64,000 nt of DNA from assembly GCF_014646375.1 (NCBI RefSeq), contig NZ_BMNI01000002.1, positions 310,001 to 374,000 on the forward strand, given 5' to 3'. The notes below the pieces were generated by a model. The model was not told the origin of the DNA. It did not search any database and saw only the letters and a program-made list of their open reading frames with translations. The stretch is from Nocardioides phosphati (GTDB lineage Bacteria; Actinomycetota; Actinomycetes; Propionibacteriales; Nocardioidaceae). Shown here piece by piece: positions 34,179 through 42,309 of this stretch. A program made the translations under genes and the position numbers. Numbering within the stretch: position 1 is the first letter of the stretch; the number at the start of each line of letters is the position of its first letter.

Positions 34179-34706
34179 TCAGTTGGCGGCGGCCAGCTTC
34201 TGGACGGCCTCGGTGAACTTCGCGACGATCTCGGCGTCCTGGGACGGGTCGGTGCCCCAGGCGTAGGCGTGGGAGAGCTCGATCTCCTCGACGACCTTCG
34301 CGCCGGCAACGCCGGCGGACTTGCGGGTGTCCTGGTGCGCCCACTGGCCACCGAACTGGCCGACGGCGGTGCCGACGACAGCGGTGGGCTTGCCGGTGAT
34401 GGAGCCGGCGCCGTACGGACGCGAGGCCCAGTCGATGGCGTTGGCGACGACGGCCGGCGTCGAGCCGTTGTACTCGGGGACGACGAAGAGGAGGCGGTCC
34501 GCGGAGGCGACAGCCTCGCGCAGCGCGACAGCGGCGGCCGGCGCAGCGTCGCCGTCGATGTCCTCGTTGTAGAACGGGATGTCACCGAGGCCCTGGGCGA
34601 TCTCGATGGTCACGCCCTCCGGGGCCTGCGCCTGGACGGCCTCGACGAGCTTGCGGTTGACGGAGTCGGCGCGAAGGGAGCCGACGAGAGCGAGGACCTT
34701 GGTCAC
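34179..34706 (-). CDS. NADPH-dependent FMN reductase family protein
   Basis: This 175-residue flavodoxin-fold protein has the FMN phosphate loop GSLRADSVNRKL (about 9-20) and the flavin-ring loop PEYNGSTPAVVANAIDW (about 78-94). Members reduce FMN, quinones or azo dyes with NAD(P)H. It is monocistronic, about 100 bases downstream of cimA on the same strand. Confidence 0.9.
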   Translation of the reverse strand: MTKVLALVGSLRADSVNRKLVEAVQAQAPEGVTIEIAQGLGDIPFYNEDIDGDAAPAAAVALREAVASADRLLFVVPEYNGSTPAVVANAIDWASRPYGAGSITGKPTAVVGTAVGQFGGQWAHQDTRKSAGVAGAKVVEEIELSHAYAWGTDPSQDAEIVAKFTEAVQKLAAAN

Positions 34707-34815
34707 GGGAGTTCTCCTGGGAGTGAAGAGCGGATAGTGGACATGTCAACGAAGCCGTGCCCGGATGCATTCCCGGCACCGCTTCGTGATCTGGGCCACA
34801 TCGCCCCTGCGGACG

Positions 34816-36414
34816 TCAGCGCTGGTGGTGCTTGCGCAGGCCGTAGGTGACGCTGTCGGTCAGCGCCTGCCACGAGGCCTCGATGATGTTGGGGCCGACA
34901 CCCACGGTGACCCACGACGAGGCACCGTCGGTGGTCTCGATGAGGACCCGGGTGATCGCGTCGGTGCCGTGACCCTGGTCGAGGATCCGGACCTTGAAGT
35001 CGATCAGCTCGAACTTCGCCACCTCGGGATAGGCCTGGCCGATCGCCTGGCGCAGCGCGTGGTCGAGCGCGTTGACCGGGCCGTTGCCCTCGCCGACGAC
35101 GACGAACCGCTCCCCCTCGGCGTGCAGCTTGACCGTCGCCTCACAGGTCGCGTCGTGCCCGTCGGGCTGCGTCTCGGTGATGACCCGCCACGACTCGACC
35201 TCGAAGTACGACGGGCGACGCCCCTCGACCATCTCGACCAGCAGCAGCTCGAACGACGCGTCCGCAGCCTCGAAGGTGAAGCCGCGCGACTCGAGCTCCT
35301 TCACCTTGTCGGTGATGGCGGTCAGCAGGCCCTTGTCGCCGGACAGGTCGAAGCCGAGCTCCTTGCCCTTGAGCTCGATGCTCGCGCGGCCGGCCATGTC
35401 GGAGACGAGCAGACGCATGTCGTTGCCGACGCCCATCGGGTCCATGTGCTGGTAGAGCATCGGGTCGACCTTGATCGCCGACGCGTGGAGCCCCGCCTTG
35501 TGCGCGAACGCCGACGTGCCGACGTACGGCTGGCGGGAAGCGGGCGGGACGTTGGTGACCTCGGCGATGCCGTGGGCGATGCGCGTGGCCTCGCGGAGCA
35601 GGCCCTGCGGCAGGACCTGGCGGTCGAGCTTGAGCTCGAGGTTGGCGACGACGGAGATCAGGTCGGCGTTGCCCGTGCGCTCGCCGTAGCCGTTGATCGT
35701 GCCCTGCACGTGCGTCGCGCCCGCGTCGACGGCCGCGAGCGTGTTGGCGACGGCGCACCCGGTGTCGTTGTGGCAGTGGATGCCGACCCGGCCGACACCG
35801 CTGCCCAGGGCGTTCGCGTGGACGTCGGCGACGACGTCGGCGACCCAGGAGGGGAGCATGCCGCCGTTGGTGTCACACAGGGCGGCGACCTCTGCGCCCG
35901 CCTCGAACGCCGTGCGCAGCACCTCCAGCGCGTAGGCCCGGTTGTCGCGGTAGCCGTCGAAGAAGTGCTCGGCGTCGAGGAAGACACGCTGGCCCTCGGC
36001 CGTCAGGTGGGCGACGGTGTCGCGCACCATCGCGAGGTTCTCCTCGAGCGTGGTGCGGAGCGCGAGCTCGACGTGGCGGTCGTGCGACTTCGCCACGAGG
36101 GTCACGACCGGAGCGCCGGAGTCGCGCAGGGCCGCCACGAGCGGGTCGTCGGCAGCGCGTACGCCGGCACGGCGGGTGGCGCCGAACGCAGCGAGCTTCG
36201 CGTGCTTCAGGTCGAGCTCGGTCGCCGCGCGACGGAAGAACTCGGTGTCCTTGGGGTTGGCACCCGGCCAGCCGCCCTCGATGAACCCGACGCCGAGCTC
36301 GTCGAGCTGGCGGGCGATGGCGAGCTTGTCAGCGACGGTGGGGTTGAGCCCCTCCTGCTGCATGCCGTCGCGCAGCGTCGTGTCGTAGACGTGGAACGCG
36401 CCCTGCAGGTCCAT
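34816..36414 (-). CDS. cimA: (R)-citramalate synthase
   Basis: CimA condenses pyruvate with acetyl-CoA to citramalate, giving 2-oxobutyrate for isoleucine without threonine. The 532-residue protein starts MDLQGAFHVYDTTLRDGMQQ, the aldolase-type catalytic motif. It has metal-binding HCHNDTG and GTINGYGERTGNADL, and a C-terminal LeuA-type allosteric domain (about 390-532). Length and motifs fit the TIGR00977 type rather than LeuA. The leader upstream encodes three consecutive Ile codons before a terminator, which independently supports a role in isoleucine synthesis. GTGGGGACC precedes the ATG. Confidence 0.9.
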   Translation of the reverse strand: MDLQGAFHVYDTTLRDGMQQEGLNPTVADKLAIARQLDELGVGFIEGGWPGANPKDTEFFRRAATELDLKHAKLAAFGATRRAGVRAADDPLVAALRDSGAPVVTLVAKSHDRHVELALRTTLEENLAMVRDTVAHLTAEGQRVFLDAEHFFDGYRDNRAYALEVLRTAFEAGAEVAALCDTNGGMLPSWVADVVADVHANALGSGVGRVGIHCHNDTGCAVANTLAAVDAGATHVQGTINGYGERTGNADLISVVANLELKLDRQVLPQGLLREATRIAHGIAEVTNVPPASRQPYVGTSAFAHKAGLHASAIKVDPMLYQHMDPMGVGNDMRLLVSDMAGRASIELKGKELGFDLSGDKGLLTAITDKVKELESRGFTFEAADASFELLLVEMVEGRRPSYFEVESWRVITETQPDGHDATCEATVKLHAEGERFVVVGEGNGPVNALDHALRQAIGQAYPEVAKFELIDFKVRILDQGHGTDAITRVLIETTDGASSWVTVGVGPNIIEASWQALTDSVTYGLRKHHQR

Positions 36415-36465
36415 CGGTCCCCACTCTTGGTAGATCGGTCTCGCAAATGATTCGGTGCAGCAAAC

Positions 36466-36490
36466 AAAAAAACCCCTCGCGGACGAGAGG
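36466..36490 (-). terminator. Attenuator terminator of cimA leader
   Basis: On the minus strand a CCTCTCG / CGAGGGG stem with a four-base loop is followed by seven Ts, a textbook intrinsic terminator placed between the leader peptide and cimA. Such a U-run is rare elsewhere in this window. Confidence 0.85.
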
Positions 36491-36518
36491 TTGCGCGTCG
36501 GCCGGTGTGGCTGACGCG

Positions 36519-36545
36519 CTAGCGAATGATGATCGTGCACTGCAT
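36519..36545 (-). CDS. cimA leader peptide (MQCTIIIR)
   Basis: This eight-codon ORF reads ATG CAG TGC ACG ATC ATC ATT CGC TAG. Three adjacent Ile codons would stall a ribosome when Ile-tRNA is scarce and prevent formation of the downstream terminator. ATG 36554 could add three residues, but CACAAT seven bases before ATG 36545 suggests a leaderless start there. Confidence 0.75.
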   Translation of the reverse strand: MQCTIIIR

Positions 36546-36552
36546 GGCGGCC

Positions 36553-36581
36553 ATTGTGCCATGCCCATGGCATGTCCACAT
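36553..36581 (-). promoter_or_regulatory. cimA leader promoter with palindromic spacer
   Basis: On the minus strand ATGTGG, 17 bases, CACAAT lies seven bases before the leader ATG. The perfect palindrome TGCCATG-CC-CATGGCA (36557-36572) fills the spacer. A divergent MerR-like gene starts at 36646, so this may be its operator. Confidence 0.5.
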
Positions 36582-36645
36582 GTGCGAGCCCGGCCCGTCC
36601 CACGTAGACTGCCGCTCGGGGGCAATAGGGAGGAAGTACCACGTC

Positions 36646-37308
36646 ATGCGCATCAGTCAGCTCAGTCAGGCCGCAGACCTGCCCGTTGGCACGGTCAAGT
36701 TCTACCTGCGGACCGGGCTCCTGCATCCTGGTCGGGCGACCAGTGCCACGCAGGCGATCTACGACGAGAGCCACCTCGAGCGCCTTCGCCTCGTGCGTGC
36801 GCTCCTCGAGACCGGCAAGCTGAGCCACGCCGAGATCCAGCGGGTGCTGGCCGCGCTCGCCGCGCCGCAGGCGTCGCCCGACGCTGCTCCGCTCGACACG
36901 ATCGAGATGGTCTCCCTGGCCACCGCCGAGTCGACGGATGTCGACGCCGCCCACATCGACGTGGCCGCGGCGCGTGAGGTCGTCGAGCAGCTCGGCTGGA
37001 GCATCAGCGAGCACTCCCCCCATCTGCCCGCGCTGGCCAACGCGCTCGCCGCTCTGCAGAGCATCGGAGTGGCGCCCACCGCCGAGCGCATGCGCGTCTA
37101 CGCCGAGGCCGCCTCCCACGTCGCCCGCAACGACGTCGCCACGGTGACCGAGGCCGAGCCCGCCGTCCGCGCCCTGGTCGCAGCCGCCGGCACGGCGCTC
37201 TACGACGCCTTCTTCACCGCGCTGCGCCGCCTCGCTGTCGAGAACCAGATCGCCCGCCAGCGCACCCGCGTGCCGGGCCAGCGGGTCACCACGATCCCGT
37301 CCGCCTGA
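36646..37308 (+). CDS. MerR-like regulator with long C-terminal domain
   Basis: This 220-residue protein starts MRISQLSQAADLPVGTVKFY, a MerR winged helix (1-70) that recognises DNA through LRTGLLHPGR-type wings. The remaining 150 residues are helical with no recognised ligand domain. GGGAGGAA precedes ATG 36646. It diverges from the cimA leader and a spacer palindrome lies between, so it may regulate cimA or itself (inference). Confidence 0.78.
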   Translation: MRISQLSQAADLPVGTVKFYLRTGLLHPGRATSATQAIYDESHLERLRLVRALLETGKLSHAEIQRVLAALAAPQASPDAAPLDTIEMVSLATAESTDVDAAHIDVAAAREVVEQLGWSISEHSPHLPALANALAALQSIGVAPTAERMRVYAEAASHVARNDVATVTEAEPAVRALVAAAGTALYDAFFTALRRLAVENQIARQRTRVPGQRVTTIPSA

Positions 37309-37335
37309 CGCACCGCGCCCCACGCCCGTACGCCG

Positions 37336-37374
37336 CAAGCGGCCAAGCTGTCACCGTGACAGCTTGGCCGCTTG
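37336..37374. repeat. 39-bp near-perfect palindrome between convergent genes
   Basis: CAAGCGGCCAAGCTGTCAC and its exact complement are separated by a single base. A second pair, CGCCGCAA / TTGCGGCG (37331-37338 and 37380-37387), flanks it. It lies between the MerR-like gene and the kinase gene and probably terminates both. Confidence 0.75.
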
Positions 37375-37456
37375 TGACATTGCGGCGGTGTCACGTCAGC
37401 CAACGTTCACCGTGGGCGCCCGATCGTGCTGACCCGCGCGGCGGTCGGGAGCACCG

Positions 37457-39004
37457 TCAGTGCAGCCAGCTCTTCCAGTCAAGGTCCCAGGGCGCCTCGC
37501 TGAGCGGCGCCCACTGCACGCCGTTGCTCCGCAGCGACCACGCCAGCGCGGCAGCGAGGGCGAGCATGAGCGCGGCGGTCAGCAGCCAGCCGCCGCCGGT
37601 GCGCGCGAGGGGGTTCAGGAGGCCGCGAACCGGACGGCGCAGGCGGGCGGATCCGGGCCCGAGCGCCAGGCCGAGGCCGACCCCGAGGCCGGTCCATGCC
37701 GGCCACTGCCAGTGCGGGGCACCGGCCACACCGGCGATCAGCAGGGCGACGCCCCCCACCGCGGCGGCGGCCAGGCAGAGCAGGAGCGTCACCGGCAGCG
37801 ACACGAAGAGGTCGACGGGGGTCATCACGAACGAGTGCGGCACGTCGTACCACCGCTTGCGACCACGCGCCTCGCGGCGCGAGCGGTGACCGTCGGCGGT
37901 CACCGCGCCCCAGCGGAGGACGGCGACCACGAGCGCGAGGCCCGCGAGCACCGGCACCGGCGCGGCCGCGACCCCGGCGGCAACGAGGAGCAGCAGCCCG
38001 AGTCCGAGGGTCCAGCGGCGGAGCCGCTCCCCCACCGGCACGCGGGGCCTGACGGGCGGCTCCGACCAGAGCGGCGGCTCCTCCTCCAGGTCGGCGTCAG
38101 CGAGCACGACGCGCTCGGGCGGCAGCACCTGCGTCGCCGGCGCCTGCGCCTGCGGAGGTACGCCGGCCGGTGCCGCGACCGGAGCCGTCAGCGCAGCAGC
38201 CGTGGCCGCAGCGGACGGCGCGCGACGTGCGTCGAGCACCCGGACCAGCGCGCCGAGGGTGGGCCGCCGCAGCGGGTCGGGGTCGAGGGCAGCCTCGACG
38301 GAGATGCGCAGGGCCGGGTCGAGCCCGGTCAGGTCGTGCTCGCCACGGCGTACGCGGTCCATCACCGCCATCGCGTGGCCCGAGCCGTACGGCGCGTTGC
38401 CGGTGCCGGCGAAGGCGACCGTCGCGGCCCACGAGTGGACGTCGGCGTGCGGGCCGGGCTCCTCACCGCCGAGCACCTCGGGCGCGAGGTAGCCGGGCGT
38501 GCCGAGCAGGAAGCCGGTGCGCGTGATCTTCGTGTCGTTGCCCAGGCGCGCGAGGCCGAAGTCGATGAGCACGGGCGTCATGCCGTCGAGCACGACGTTG
38601 GAGGGCTTCACGTCGCGGTGCAGCACACCGGCGCCATGGACCGCCTGGAGCGACTTGGCCAGGCCGATCGCGAGCCGCCGCAGGTCCGCGCCACCGAAGG
38701 GCCCGTTGTCGGTGACCTCGTCGTGGAGCGACGGTCCGTCGACGTACCGGGTGGCGACGAAGGGAACCGGGCCCCACGGGTCGGCGTCGATGATCTCGGC
38801 GACGTACGGCGACTGCACGCGCGACAGGGTGGCGACCTCGCGCTCGAGGCGCGTGCGTGCCTCCTCGTCACCGACGACGTGCGGGCGGAGCACCTTCAGC
38901 GCCGCGAGGCGGCCGCGCTCGTCCTCCGCGAGGTGGACGACACCCATGCCGCCCTCGCCGAGCCGGCGGAGCAGCGTCCAGTCGCCGACCCGGACCTCCT
39001 CCAC
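37457..39004 (-). CDS. Transmembrane Ser/Thr protein kinase (PknB-like)
   Basis: This 515-residue kinase has the glycine loop GEGGMGVVHLAE (about 15-26), the ATP-binding Lys in ALKVLRPH, the catalytic loop HRDVKPSNVVL and the DFGLAR motif, so it should be active. A Pro/Ala-rich linker (about 265-340) leads to a C-terminal region with five or more membrane helices; there are no PASTA repeats. GTG 39004 lies two bases after the ilvE stop, so it is translated with ilvE. The partner substrate is unknown. Confidence 0.88.
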   Translation of the reverse strand: MEEVRVGDWTLLRRLGEGGMGVVHLAEDERGRLAALKVLRPHVVGDEEARTRLEREVATLSRVQSPYVAEIIDADPWGPVPFVATRYVDGPSLHDEVTDNGPFGGADLRRLAIGLAKSLQAVHGAGVLHRDVKPSNVVLDGMTPVLIDFGLARLGNDTKITRTGFLLGTPGYLAPEVLGGEEPGPHADVHSWAATVAFAGTGNAPYGSGHAMAVMDRVRRGEHDLTGLDPALRISVEAALDPDPLRRPTLGALVRVLDARRAPSAAATAAALTAPVAAPAGVPPQAQAPATQVLPPERVVLADADLEEEPPLWSEPPVRPRVPVGERLRRWTLGLGLLLLVAAGVAAAPVPVLAGLALVVAVLRWGAVTADGHRSRREARGRKRWYDVPHSFVMTPVDLFVSLPVTLLLCLAAAAVGGVALLIAGVAGAPHWQWPAWTGLGVGLGLALGPGSARLRRPVRGLLNPLARTGGGWLLTAALMLALAAALAWSLRSNGVQWAPLSEAPWDLDWKSWLH

Positions 39005-39006
39005 GC

Positions 39007-40089
39007 TCAGACGACCTTGTGCATCCAGCCGAAGGTGTCCTCCGCGCGACCGAACTGGATGTCGACCAGCGCCTGGCGGATCTTCGTGGTGAGCTCGCCT
39101 GCCTCGGTCGTCGGGGCCGGCGTCTCGCCGCCGTCCCACTTGAGGGTGCCGACCGGGGTGACGACCGCGGCGGTGCCGCACGCGAAGATCTCGACGATGT
39201 CACCGCTGGCGACGCCGTCGCGCCACTCGTCGATGGAGAACTTCCGCTCCTCGACCTTGTGGCCGAGCCCGCCGGCGATCTCGACGATCGAGGCGCGCGT
39301 GATGCCCTCGAGGATCGTGCCCGTGGTGGACGGCGTCACGACGGTGCCGTCCTTGAAGACGAAGTAGAGGTTCATGCCGCCGAGCTCCTCGACGTACGTC
39401 GACTCCTGGGCGTCGAGGAAGACGACCTGGTCGCAGCCCTGGGCGTAGGCCTCCTGCTGCGCGACGAGGGACGAGGCGTAGTTGCCGCCGGTCTTGGCGT
39501 CGCCCATGCCTCCGCGGCCGGCGCGGGTGTACTCCGTGGTGAGCCAGAGGGTGACCGGCTTGAAGCCGCCCTTGAAGTACGCACCCGCGGGCGAGGCGAT
39601 GACCATGAACGTCACGTGGTGCGACGGGCGGACGCCGAGGAACGTCTCCGAGGCGAACATGAAGGGCCGGATGTAGAGGCTCTTCTCGCCCTCGGGGTCC
39701 GGCACCCAGCGCGCGTCCGCGCGGACCAGCGCGTCGACCGCGCCGACGAACTCCTCGACCGGGAGCTCGGGCAGGGCCAGGCGGCGGCTCGACTTCGCCA
39801 TGCGCTCGGCGTTCTTCTCCGGACGGAACGTCCAGATCGAGCCGTCGGCGTGGCGGTAGGCCTTCATGCCCTCGAAGGTCTCCTGCGCATAGTGCAGGAC
39901 GGCCGTCGCCGGGTCGAGCGTGATCGGGCCGTACGGCGTGATGCGCGCGTCGTGCCAGCCCTTCTCCGGGGTCCACTCCACCGTGAACATGTGGTCGGTG
40001 AAGAAGGTGCCGAACCCGGGGTCGGCCAGGATCTCCGCGAGGCGCTCGTCGGTCACGGGCTGCGTCGCCGGGGTGGTGCTGATCTGCAT
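39007..40089 (-). CDS. ilvE: Branched-chain amino acid aminotransferase
   Basis: IlvE carries out the last transamination to Leu, Ile and Val. The 360-residue fold-type IV PLP enzyme has the Schiff-base Lys in GDAKTGGNYASSL (about 195-207), YAQETFEGMKAYR near residue 75 and the phosphate-binding EIFACGTAAVV. ATG 40089 is chosen because TACCGT lies seven bases upstream (leaderless); a TTG start at 40107 is possible. The kinase gene follows after two bases. Confidence 0.95.
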   Translation of the reverse strand: MQISTTPATQPVTDERLAEILADPGFGTFFTDHMFTVEWTPEKGWHDARITPYGPITLDPATAVLHYAQETFEGMKAYRHADGSIWTFRPEKNAERMAKSSRRLALPELPVEEFVGAVDALVRADARWVPDPEGEKSLYIRPFMFASETFLGVRPSHHVTFMVIASPAGAYFKGGFKPVTLWLTTEYTRAGRGGMGDAKTGGNYASSLVAQQEAYAQGCDQVVFLDAQESTYVEELGGMNLYFVFKDGTVVTPSTTGTILEGITRASIVEIAGGLGHKVEERKFSIDEWRDGVASGDIVEIFACGTAAVVTPVGTLKWDGGETPAPTTEAGELTTKIRQALVDIQFGRAEDTFGWMHKVV

Positions 40090-40096
40090 GGGGCTC

Positions 40097-40102
40097 ACGG
40101 TA
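40097..40102 (-). promoter_or_regulatory. ilvE -10 box, leaderless type
   Basis: TACCGT on the minus strand lies seven bases before ATG 40089. No strong -35 box is seen. Confidence 0.4.
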
Positions 40103-40143
40103 TCCAACCTCCGGATGAGAAAGGGGCCAAGAAATGCCAGAGA

Positions 40144-40178
40144 CGCCGGGCCCGATCAATGAATGACCGTGCCCGGCG
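40144..40178 (-). terminator. Hairpin between leuB and ilvE
   Basis: Arms CGCCGGGC and GCCCGGCG pair perfectly around a 19-base loop, 25 bases after the leuB stop. It probably ends the leuB transcript. Confidence 0.5.
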
Positions 40179-40202
40179 CCCCGATGAGTGGGGGTGCGGG
40201 CC

Positions 40203-41261
40203 TCAGCCGGCTACGAGGGCGGCGATCGCGTCGCCCACCTCGGAGGTACGCCGGGCGGGAGCGCCCTGGCGGCTCTCCAGGTCCTTGACGATCGCCGCGT
40301 CGACAGCGGCGGCCGCGTCGGCGTAGCCGAGGTGGTCGAGCATGAGCGCGACCGAGCCGATGGCGGCGGTCGGGTCGGCCTTCTGCTGGCCCGCGATGTC
40401 GGGGGCGGAGCCGTGGACCGGCTCGAACATCGACGGCGTGGTGCGGTCGGGGTTGACGTTGCCCGAGGCAGCCAGGCCGATGCCACCGGTGACGGCGGCG
40501 GCGAGGTCGGTGACGATGTCGCCGAAGAGGTTGTCGGTGACGATGACGTCGAACTGCGACGGGTTGACGACCAGGTGGATCATCATCGCGTCGACGTGCT
40601 GGTAGTCGACCGCGACGTCGGGGTACTCCGCGCCGACCTGGTCGACCAGGCGGGTCCAGATCTTGCCCGCGTTGACGATGACGTTGGTCTTGTGGACCAG
40701 CGTGAGCTTCTTGCGGCGCTTCTGGGCGCGGGCGAAGGCGTCGCGGACGACGCGCTCCACACCGAACGCCGTGTTGAGGCTGACCTCGGTGGCGACCTCG
40801 GCCGGGGTGCCGACGCGGATCGAGCCACCGTTGCCGGTGTAGGGGCCCTCGGTGCCCTCGCGGACGACGACGAAGTCGATGTCGCCGGGGTTGGCGAGCG
40901 GCGAGGCGGCGCCGGGGAAGAGCTTCGACGGACGCAGGTTGACGTAGTGGTCGAGCTCGAAGCGGAGCTTGAGCAGCAGGCCGCGCTCGAGGATGCCCGG
41001 GGGCAGGTTCGGGTCGCCGGGCTTGCCGCCGACGGCGCCGAGCAGGATCGCGTCCTGCGTGCGGATCTCGTCCAGCACCGAGTCGGGCAGGACCTCGCCG
41101 GTGGCGAGGTAGCGCTCCGCACCGAGGTCGTAGCTGGTCTTCTCGAAGGTCACTCCCCCACCGATGAGCGGGGTGGCGGCGTCGAGGACCTTGAGGGCCT
41201 CGGGCACGACTTCCTGGCCGATGCCGTCACCGGGGATGACGGCGAGCTTGATGCTGGTCAT
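40203..41261 (-). CDS. leuB: 3-isopropylmalate dehydrogenase
   Basis: LeuB oxidises and decarboxylates 3-isopropylmalate in leucine synthesis, and probably methylmalate in the citramalate route. The 352-residue enzyme has the N-terminal [15 protein letters not shown], the metal/substrate site [19 protein letters not shown] and the NAD-binding [13 protein letters not shown] 41-codon ORF ends 11 bases upstream, and a BCAA-rich leader ORF lies further upstream. Confidence 0.96.
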   Translation of the reverse strand: MTSIKLAVIPGDGIGQEVVPEALKVLDAATPLIGGGVTFEKTSYDLGAERYLATGEVLPDSVLDEIRTQDAILLGAVGGKPGDPNLPPGILERGLLLKLRFELDHYVNLRPSKLFPGAASPLANPGDIDFVVVREGTEGPYTGNGGSIRVGTPAEVATEVSLNTAFGVERVVRDAFARAQKRRKKLTLVHKTNVIVNAGKIWTRLVDQVGAEYPDVAVDYQHVDAMMIHLVVNPSQFDVIVTDNLFGDIVTDLAAAVTGGIGLAASGNVNPDRTTPSMFEPVHGSAPDIAGQQKADPTAAIGSVALMLDHLGYADAAAAVDAAIVKDLESRQGAPARRTSEVGDAIAALVAG

Positions 41262-41272
41262 GACAAAGAAAC

Positions 41273-41398
41273 CTAGTTGTCCTCGGGCGCGAAGCCCGCC
41301 GTGTCTCGCAGGTCAAGCGCCTGCGCAACGGCCTCGAAGGAGGTCGGGTTCTCCGGGTTGTGGTTGGCCGGGCCCCAGAAGGTGATCGGGTGGTTCAT
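41273..41398 (-). CDS. 41-residue ORF directly upstream of leuB
   Basis: The ORF encodes a peptide beginning [20 protein letters not shown] and ending GFAPEDN, acidic and without a membrane segment. CGGAG lies eight bases before its ATG and its stop is 11 bases before leuB. It is a plausible small protein of the leuB transcript; no family is recognised. Confidence 0.5.
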   Translation of the reverse strand: MNHPITFWGPANHNPENPTSFEAVAQALDLRDTAGFAPEDN

Positions 41399-41434
41399 GG
41401 CGTGACTCCGTGTCGCGGGTGATGAGAGGGGGAA

Positions 41435-41475
41435 GGAAGACCGCAACGCCGAACACCGCGACGAGGTGGCCTTCC
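41435..41475 (-). terminator. Possible attenuator hairpin of leuB leader
   Basis: On the minus strand GGAAGGCC and GGTCTTCC pair (one G-U) around a 25-base interval just after the leader ORF, followed by a pyrimidine-rich TTCCCCCTCTC. It is weaker than the cimA and ilvB terminators. Confidence 0.3.
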
Positions 41476-41478
41476 GTA

Positions 41479-41523
41479 TCAGGCCCCGCCGCGGCAGTCG
41501 ATGAGTACGAGCACGCCGAACAT
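41479..41523 (-). CDS. Probable leuB leader peptide (MFGVLVLIDCRGGA)
   Basis: This 14-codon ORF holds five consecutive branched-chain codons (Val-Leu-Val-Leu-Ile), the hallmark of an attenuation leader. ATG 41532 is an alternative in-frame start. The promoter at 41533-41562 places the transcript start close to ATG 41523. Confidence 0.55.
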   Translation of the reverse strand: MFGVLVLIDCRGGA

Positions 41524-41532
41524 GGTGGACAT

Positions 41533-41562
41533 ACCGTACGTCGTGTTACGGGCATGTGTCAT
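41533..41562 (-). promoter_or_regulatory. leuB leader promoter
   Basis: On the minus strand ATGACA, 18 bases, TACGGT ends immediately before ATG 41532 and nine bases before ATG 41523. Confidence 0.5.
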
Positions 41563-41634
41563 GAATTTCTCGAACCTCGCTCAGGATCCGAGATGGATGT
41601 CTCATGCACACGCCCCGAAAGGAACACTCCTCAC

Positions 41635-42201
41635 ATGAGCGCGCCCCCGGATCTGCCCGCCGTCGTGTCGCGCGCCTTCGACGTCTCGCGCCGGGCCGGC
41701 TACGTCTCGTTCTGCCGCAACGAGACCGGTCGCCTCCTCGCCGCCCTCGCAGCCACGCGCGCGGGAACGCTCGCCGAGTTCGGCACCGGCTGCGGCGTCG
41801 GCACCGCCTGGCTGCGCAGCGGCGTACGGCCGGGGTCGATGATCCTGACCGCCGAGCTCGACGCGAAGCTGGCCGGTGCGGCCCAGGAGATCTTCGTCGA
41901 CGACCCGCAGGTCGAGGTGCTCGCCGCGGACTGGTCGACGCTGCGCGACAAGGGCCCGTTCGCGCTGCTCTTCCTCGACTCCGGCTCCCCCAAGGAGGTC
42001 GGCGTCGACTCGATCGCCGACCTGGTGGAGCCCGGCGGCATCGTCGTGCTCGACGACTTCGTGCCGTGCGCCGGCTGGCCGCCCGTGGCCGACGGCCGCG
42101 TCGACACCCTGCGCGAGGAGTGGCTCAGCGACGAGCGCTTCGTGAGCGTCGAGGTGATGGTCGCGGCCGACGCCTCCGCCGTCATCGCCACCCGCCGCTG
42201 A
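41635..42201 (+). CDS. Class I SAM-dependent methyltransferase, O-methyltransferase-like
   Basis: This 188-residue enzyme has the SAM-binding motif I LAEFGTGCGVGTAWL (about 45-59), an acidic residue ending strand two (LTAELDAKL) and ALLFLDSGSPKE as the motif III region. It resembles small catechol-type O-methyltransferases. The substrate is unknown. ATG 41635 follows AAAGGA; the open frame upstream overlaps the leuB leader region and is not methyltransferase-like. Confidence 0.78.
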   Translation: MSAPPDLPAVVSRAFDVSRRAGYVSFCRNETGRLLAALAATRAGTLAEFGTGCGVGTAWLRSGVRPGSMILTAELDAKLAGAAQEIFVDDPQVEVLAADWSTLRDKGPFALLFLDSGSPKEVGVDSIADLVEPGGIVVLDDFVPCAGWPPVADGRVDTLREEWLSDERFVSVEVMVAADASAVIATRR

Positions 42202-42250
42202 CCCCCTGCTGATCCTGCACCCACCCCTGCGCACCTCCCGACGACACAGA

Positions 42251-42289
42251 CGGGCGGGCCCCGGGGAACGTGTCCCCGGGGCCCGCCCG
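42251..42289. terminator. Bidirectional terminator between methyltransferase and glucanase genes
   Basis: A perfect 17-bp GC stem (arms 42251-42267 and 42273-42289) with loop ACGTG lies between the convergent stops. Confidence 0.8.
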
Positions 42290-42309
42290 GTCAGTGCAGC
42301 TGCGTCGGG

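Noticed and set aside
34816..36414. LeuA (2-isopropylmalate synthase) for this gene
   Set aside because: The N-terminal motif, the length and the Ile-only leader peptide fit citramalate synthase better.
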